DNA of 64,000 nt, taken from contig CACEFS010000002.1 of assembly GCA_902558895.1 (NCBI GenBank), positions 1 through 64,000 of the forward strand, given 5' to 3'. The notes under the pieces were generated by a model. It was not told the origin of the DNA. It worked only from the letters and a program-made list of their open reading frames with translations, and ran no database searches. This document shows, piece after piece, positions 58,836 through 64,000 of the stretch (positions within the stretch are counted from its first letter, which is position 1; each line of letters opens with the position of its first letter). The translations under genes were made by a program, and so were the position numbers. The DNA comes from an uncultured Prochlorococcus sp. GTDB taxonomy: Bacteria; Cyanobacteriota; Cyanobacteriia; PCC-6307; Cyanobiaceae.

Positions 58836-60209
58836 CTAATTAATTAATTCAATAATTTTTTCAAGTTGCCAACATCTGCTCCCTTTTATAAGAATAGAAT
58901 CACCTTTATTTGTTGATTTGTTTATCTCTTTAGGTATATCTTTAATATTATTTAAAACTAGAAATTTTTTCTTATCTTTTAGATAATTAGTGTAAATATT
59001 TTCATTTTTTTTATCACAAATAAATAAACACTTTTCTATGTCTAAATTATTTATTAAGTTGAATATTTCTTTATGGTATTTTTCAGATTCTTCTCCCAAT
59101 TCTTGCATACTTCCAAATATGAAAAATCTATTTCTCGGTTTTTCAAGCAGGTTTTCAATGCATGCTTTTACTGACTCTGGCGAAGCATTATATGATTCAT
59201 CATATATTGTTGTTTTTACTGATTTAATAATTTTATTCCTTCCACCTATACTTACAAAATCGAATTTATTAAAACTTGCAAAATCAATACCTAGCTCTTT
59301 AGCAACTGCATAAGCAAATAAGAAGTTCGAAGCATTGTGAAATCCCTCAAATGAAATTTCAAAGGTATTTTCTTCAATCAAAATTGTTTTAGTCGAAGGA
59401 TTATAAAATCCTCGCAAATTATCATCTTTCTCAAAAATCTCCTTATGGTTTTCTATATTTAATAGTCTTACTTTTATCACTCTACCTTTCCAAAATTCTT
59501 TTAAAGTTTTTTCTAGGAATGGATCATTTGCTGGAATTATTACAACTCCTTCTGGATTTAAAAACTTACTAATTTCACACTTTGCATTTGTAATATTTTT
59601 TTTCGAGCCTAACAATCCAATATGAGCTGTGCCAATGTTAGTAATAACTGCAATATCGGGTTCACTGTATTTAGATAAATTCTCGATCTGTCCAAGGCCT
59701 CTCATCCCCATCTCAAGAACTAAAACTTTATCTTCTATATCTGTAGAAAGAATAGTGAGACCAACTCCAATCTCATTATTGAAATTTGCATGAGATAATT
59801 TAATTCTTCCAAGTTTATTTAAAACTCCACCAATCATTTCTTTTGTTGTTGTTTTACCCACTGAGCCAGTTATTGCAACAATAGGAATATTTAATTTTTT
59901 TCTTTTTAGCAATGCTAATTTTTGAAATGCCTCTGTTGTGTTATTTACAACCCAATAAGGAAAATTACTAGGAAGTAATCTCTGCATCCCTTTTTTAATT
60001 ACAACTGATTTAACTCCTTTACTTAAAACCTCTGGAAGAAAACTATGTCCGTCAAAATTTTTTCCCTTTATAGCAATAAAAAGATCATTTTTTAATAAAG
60101 TTCTACTATCAATACTTATATTTTTAAAATTTAAAGAATCTACTTTCCCCTCGCTCAGATTTCTAATATCCCCCAAAACATCGTTTAATTCCGATAAATA
60201 GAATTCCAT
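58836..60209 (-). CDS. murF: UDP-MurNAc-tripeptide--D-Ala-D-Ala ligase
   Basis: VAITGSVGKTTTKEMIGGVL; FNNEIGVGLTIL; DESYNASPESVKACIENL. Confidence 0.93.
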   Translation of the reverse strand: MEFYLSELNDVLGDIRNLSEGKVDSLNFKNISIDSRTLLKNDLFIAIKGKNFDGHSFLPEVLSKGVKSVVIKKGMQRLLPSNFPYWVVNNTTEAFQKLALLKRKKLNIPIVAITGSVGKTTTKEMIGGVLNKLGRIKLSHANFNNEIGVGLTILSTDIEDKVLVLEMGMRGLGQIENLSKYSEPDIAVITNIGTAHIGLLGSKKNITNAKCEISKFLNPEGVVIIPANDPFLEKTLKEFWKGRVIKVRLLNIENHKEIFEKDDNLRGFYNPSTKTILIEENTFEISFEGFHNASNFLFAYAVAKELGIDFASFNKFDFVSIGGRNKIIKSVKTTIYDESYNASPESVKACIENLLEKPRNRFFIFGSMQELGEESEKYHKEIFNLINNLDIEKCLFICDKKNENIYTNYLKDKKKFLVLNNIKDIPKEINKSTNKGDSILIKGSRCWQLEKIIELIN

Positions 60210-60216
60210 TAAAAAA

Positions 60217-61674
60217 TCAAGTCATGCTTTTTTTTAAAGATGGATCAGCAGATTGTCCGTAAGAGAACTTTTCAACTTCAGCAAAATCTGGCGATGGTTC
60301 TTTTATTCCACAAACATCCTTATACATAATTTCGTATTCGAGTGCGGATCTTTGCCAACTAAACTCTTGGCTCATTGCTCTTTTTTGCAATAATTCCCAA
60401 CTATCTTTATGCCTAAAGGCCTCCCAAGACCTTACTAAAGATGTATAGAAATCTATAGGTTCAAAGCGATCGAAGCAAAAACCTGTACCACTATTATTTT
60501 CAGGATCATGAGGTAAAACTGTGTCAACCAAACCCCCTACGCGCCTCACTATAGGAATAGAACCATACCTCATAGCAAGTAGCTGACTAATACCACAAGG
60601 TTCGAATCTACTAGGCATTAAAAATGCATCAGAACCACCATATATAAGTCTTGATAAAGAATCATCGTAAGTAAGAAATACAGAAAATCTTCCTGGGTAA
60701 TCTAATGCAAGTTGCCATAATCCTGACTCTAAATATCTATCTCCAGTCCCTAAAACAGCTATTTGCGAATCAGTATACGCTAAAAGTCTTCTTGAAACTT
60801 GTAGAAGTAAGTCAACCCCTTTCTGATCAACCAACCTACTGACCATACCTAAAAGATATTTTTTAGGGTTAACTTCGAGACCCATTTCTCTCTGTAGAAT
60901 TTTTTTATTCTCTAGCCTATTTTCTAAATTCTTGATACTAAATTTTGCAGGTAAAACTGTATCTTTAGCTGGATTCCATTCATCAAGATCTATGCCATTA
61001 AGGATTCCCCTTAATTTACCGGAAATGTAATTAAGTAATCCTTCAAGGCTTTCCCCATATTCATGGGTTTTAATTTCATCTGCATAAGTCGGAGAAACAG
61101 CATTGACCCTATCTGCGTACAACATTGCCGCAGCCATTGTGTGGTCTCCATGCATATACCAAGGACACCAAGTCATTTTTTCAAGTTTCCATCTCCAGGG
61201 GCCTTGGTATTTTAAATTATGAATTGTAAATACAGTACTAATTTCGGGGTCCTGATGCATCCACACAGGAATCATTCCAGTGTGCCAATCATGGCAATGA
61301 AGAACCTGAGGTTTCCAACAATTCCATGCAAATTCTGCAGTGGCACTAGCAAAAAATGTAAAGCGCCAGTCCTCATTTTCGCCTCCGTATATTTGGTCAG
61401 AGTCAAATGTTGGATGACCCACTAGGTAAATCACGTAATTATGAATAGGATGTTTTGCTTCATATACGGCGAAATCTGTGCCCATTGTATTTGCTCTAAA
61501 GACTGGTTCATTCGACACCTCTAAAAGACTCCATAATTTTCCATATCCTGGAATTATTACCCTTACATCGTGACCAAGTTTTATCAAAGATGGAGGCAAC
61601 GAACCAACCACATCTCCCATACCTCCAACTTTGATCATTGGAGCACATTCAGCGGCGGCAAGAAGAATTCTCAT
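60217..61674 (-). CDS. glgA: Glycogen synthase
   Basis: [63 protein letters not shown]. Confidence 0.96.
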   Translation of the reverse strand: MRILLAAAECAPMIKVGGMGDVVGSLPPSLIKLGHDVRVIIPGYGKLWSLLEVSNEPVFRANTMGTDFAVYEAKHPIHNYVIYLVGHPTFDSDQIYGGENEDWRFTFFASATAEFAWNCWKPQVLHCHDWHTGMIPVWMHQDPEISTVFTIHNLKYQGPWRWKLEKMTWCPWYMHGDHTMAAAMLYADRVNAVSPTYADEIKTHEYGESLEGLLNYISGKLRGILNGIDLDEWNPAKDTVLPAKFSIKNLENRLENKKILQREMGLEVNPKKYLLGMVSRLVDQKGVDLLLQVSRRLLAYTDSQIAVLGTGDRYLESGLWQLALDYPGRFSVFLTYDDSLSRLIYGGSDAFLMPSRFEPCGISQLLAMRYGSIPIVRRVGGLVDTVLPHDPENNSGTGFCFDRFEPIDFYTSLVRSWEAFRHKDSWELLQKRAMSQEFSWQRSALEYEIMYKDVCGIKEPSPDFAEVEKFSYGQSADPSLKKSMT

Positions 61675-61710
61675 CGATAATTATTTAAAAAAGTTCTTTT
61701 GAAAAATAAA

Positions 61711-62568
61711 CTAGGGTGTCCACTCATAGTTAGAAAAATCTGGTGGACGCTTTTCAAGAAAGGCATCTCTACCTTCTTGAGCTTCTTCAGTCGAATAAAA
61801 TAATTGAGTTGTGTATCCAGATAATTCTTGAATACCCGCAATCCCATCATTCTCCGCATTGAATGAAGCTTTAAGAATACGAATAGCAGTTGGACTATTT
61901 CGTAAAATCTCTCTTGCCCAGATTACACCCTCAGCTTCTAATTCTTCAATCTTTGTAATTGCATTTATCAAGCCCATCTCAAGAGCTTCCTTGGAATTAT
62001 ATTTTCTACATAAAAACCAAATTTCTTTTGCTTTTCTTTGACCAACAAGCCTTGCTAAATAACTAGATCCAAAACCGGCATCAAAACTACCAACTCTTGG
62101 GCCTGTTTGACCAAATATTGCATTTTCAGAAGCGATGCTGAGATCACAAATTAAATGAAGTACCTGACCTCCTCCAATTGCAAAACCGGGGACTAAGGCA
62201 ATAACCACTTTAGGCAAACTTCTTATTAATCTTTGAAGTTCAAGTACATTTAATCGCTGCTTCCCTTCATCATTTTTATACCCATTTTTACCCCTTACAC
62301 TCTGATCACCTCCAGAGCAAAAAGAATAAATGCCTTTCTTGTCAGGTCCTGCACCTGTAAAGAGAACTACGCCAATAGTTTCATCATTTCTTACGATATC
62401 AAATGCGTCAATGAGTTCATCTACAGTTTGTGGCCTAAATGCATTTCTTTTTTCAGGCCGATTAATTGCAATTCTCGCAATTCCCTCATCTGATTTGTGA
62501 AACAATATATCCTCATAAGATTTGCACTCTGACCAATTTAAAGTTGTTTTACCAGGTAATACTTTCAT
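61711..62568 (-). CDS. menB: 1,4-dihydroxy-2-naphthoyl-CoA synthase
   Basis: [56 protein letters not shown]. Confidence 0.95.
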   Translation of the reverse strand: MKVLPGKTTLNWSECKSYEDILFHKSDEGIARIAINRPEKRNAFRPQTVDELIDAFDIVRNDETIGVVLFTGAGPDKKGIYSFCSGGDQSVRGKNGYKNDEGKQRLNVLELQRLIRSLPKVVIALVPGFAIGGGQVLHLICDLSIASENAIFGQTGPRVGSFDAGFGSSYLARLVGQRKAKEIWFLCRKYNSKEALEMGLINAITKIEELEAEGVIWAREILRNSPTAIRILKASFNAENDGIAGIQELSGYTTQLFYSTEEAQEGRDAFLEKRPPDFSNYEWTP

Positions 62569-62603
62569 GAAATCTAATTATTCAAAAATAGAAAATGATA
62601 AAT

Positions 62604-63977
62604 TTAACTGCCAATTATTTTTTCTAGCAGGGCATTTTTTTCACAAATTTCATTTTCTGGATCAACATCAACTTTAATTATTACAGATTTCTGGATAGAA
62701 ATGCTCCAATCGAATGCCTCTCGTAATTTTTTAAAATTTGCGACGCTTTTAAAGTTTACCTGATAACCTTCCGCGAGTTTTGACCATTTTATTTCTTTTG
62801 GCATAAGAAACAGTTTTTTTAAATCATCTTCTTTTAAATTTTTTTTATACATACGATTAAATATATTTCCGCCATTATTATTTATTAGAAGAATTGTTAA
62901 ATTCATGTCGATTGAATTTTCAATCAGCCAACCGTTTATATCATGGATAAAAGCCAAATCTCCAGTCACAAGAAGTAGAGGATTTTTAATTCTAGAAATA
63001 CCTAATGCAAGAGATAAAGTACCGTCTATGCCAGAAGCGCCCCTAAAGCTGAAACAGTTTCTCGTTAAAGTACCATTCTCAGAAAATGTGAGCCAATCTC
63101 TAATTGGGCTACTTGCGGAGAGCATTATAGGATTTTCAGCTGGCCAAAGTTTTGGGACAAGGTTTGCAAGCATATACTCAGTAATTTGATTATCTTGAGT
63201 AATTTTCTCTTTTAAAACCCCTCTAATCTGCTCGCCTTCCTCTATTAGATCTAAAGCCATTGGAGTAAGAGACTTTTTGTTTTTTTCGTTAATTGATAAT
63301 TCTTCTAGCAAAAGAGTAGTAAAATTTGAAAGCCCAAAATCATATTCAAATGATTTTTTTATTGGGTCCAATTTTCTATAGTTTTTTTCTTTTATAAGAA
63401 TTTGTATACCTTCGAAAGTTGTTAAAAATTTCTCCAAATCAGTTGAAGATGACATGGGGCCAAGCCTCAGAAGTTGATGACAATTTAATGAATTTTTATT
63501 TTTTCTTAAGATTAATTCCCAATTCACAACTAATCCTCTCAAATCAGAATTAACTCCTGAAACAGGATCAGCAAATACTGGCCAACCAGTAATTTCTTGC
63601 AATCTTTCTAAAGATTTATTGAAAGAAATTAATTCATTTATGGAACCTTGATAGGGACCTACCAAAATAATGCCTGATTTATCTAAATTTAAACTTTTTG
63701 AAATTTCTAAGAATTTGTTTTTATCAGATTTTAATTCAACTTCCTGAAATATATATTTTTTCTTTAAATAGATTCTTTCAAAAACCTCTAAAACATTTTT
63801 TTTATTTAAAAGTGAAATACCTAAAGGCTTATCAATAGGAATATTTAAATGAATAGGCCCAGGGAAAGTTGATTTTTGTTTCTCAGTAATTCGAACTAAA
63901 TTCAGGATTTCGTTTTCTCGTGTTTCATGAAGTCCATTTAGATTGGTACTTAAAACCCTTCTGCAGACAGAAGTCAA
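62604..63977 (-). CDS. menD: SEPHCHC synthase (5' end beyond window)
   Basis: [34 protein letters not shown]-binding [16 protein letters not shown]...[13 protein letters not shown]. Confidence 0.92.
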   Translation of the reverse strand: MTSVCRRVLSTNLNGLHETRENEILNLVRITEKQKSTFPGPIHLNIPIDKPLGISLLNKKNVLEVFERIYLKKKYIFQEVELKSDKNKFLEISKSLNLDKSGIILVGPYQGSINELISFNKSLERLQEITGWPVFADPVSGVNSDLRGLVVNWELILRKNKNSLNCHQLLRLGPMSSSTDLEKFLTTFEGIQILIKEKNYRKLDPIKKSFEYDFGLSNFTTLLLEELSINEKNKKSLTPMALDLIEEGEQIRGVLKEKITQDNQITEYMLANLVPKLWPAENPIMLSASSPIRDWLTFSENGTLTRNCFSFRGASGIDGTLSLALGISRIKNPLLLVTGDLAFIHDINGWLIENSIDMNLTILLINNNGGNIFNRMYKKNLKEDDLKKLFLMPKEIKWSKLAEGYQVNFKSVANFKKLREAFDWSISIQKSVIIKVDVDPENEICEKNALLEKIIGS

Positions 63978-64000
63978 AAAATCTTCTTGATTTACTGTTT

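Overview
The window looks like a chromosomal segment of a high-light-adapted Prochlorococcus. Reasons: very low GC, a Pcb antenna protein, a CrtL-type lycopene cyclase, adenosylcobalamin-dependent NrdJ, and a metA/metY/SulP/stpA/arsS/fur gene order. About 18-64 kb is ordinary core genome. About 2.3-17 kb is a hypervariable island built around one intact tRNA-Ser(UGA) at 14633-14719. It holds an apparently complete ~8.8 kb tRNA-integrated element (about 5892-14670): HTH/Xis-like protein, Prim-Pol, VapE/D5-like helicase, TerS-like protein, two tyrosine recombinases and two secreted cargo proteins. This fits the tycheposon / phage-satellite class known from Prochlorococcus. It is flanked by decayed elements: orphan tRNA-Ser 5' halves on the left (3933, 5852), orphan 3' halves on the right (15444, 16727), and an integrase relic at about 3.0 kb. 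The most unusual signal is that each tRNA-bounded segment carries its own 6-7 bp direct-repeat doublet spaced exactly 11 bp, near both ends: TTTCCGA, GAGACC, GGTTAC or GGTCAT, depending on the segment. These look like element-specific integrase or Xis arm sites. The intact element also has a helically phased six-site array upstream of its integrase gene. Two modules recur across the island: an almost invariant signal-peptide leader (MKRLLLPLLAALALPTAVNA) fused to unrelated bodies, and a shared promoter/5'-leader hairpin (AAATAAGGGGCAATTAGCCCC-Tn-ATG). A candidate glutamine-II (downstream-peptide) riboswitch precedes a DUF4278 micro-ORF at about 1.8 kb.
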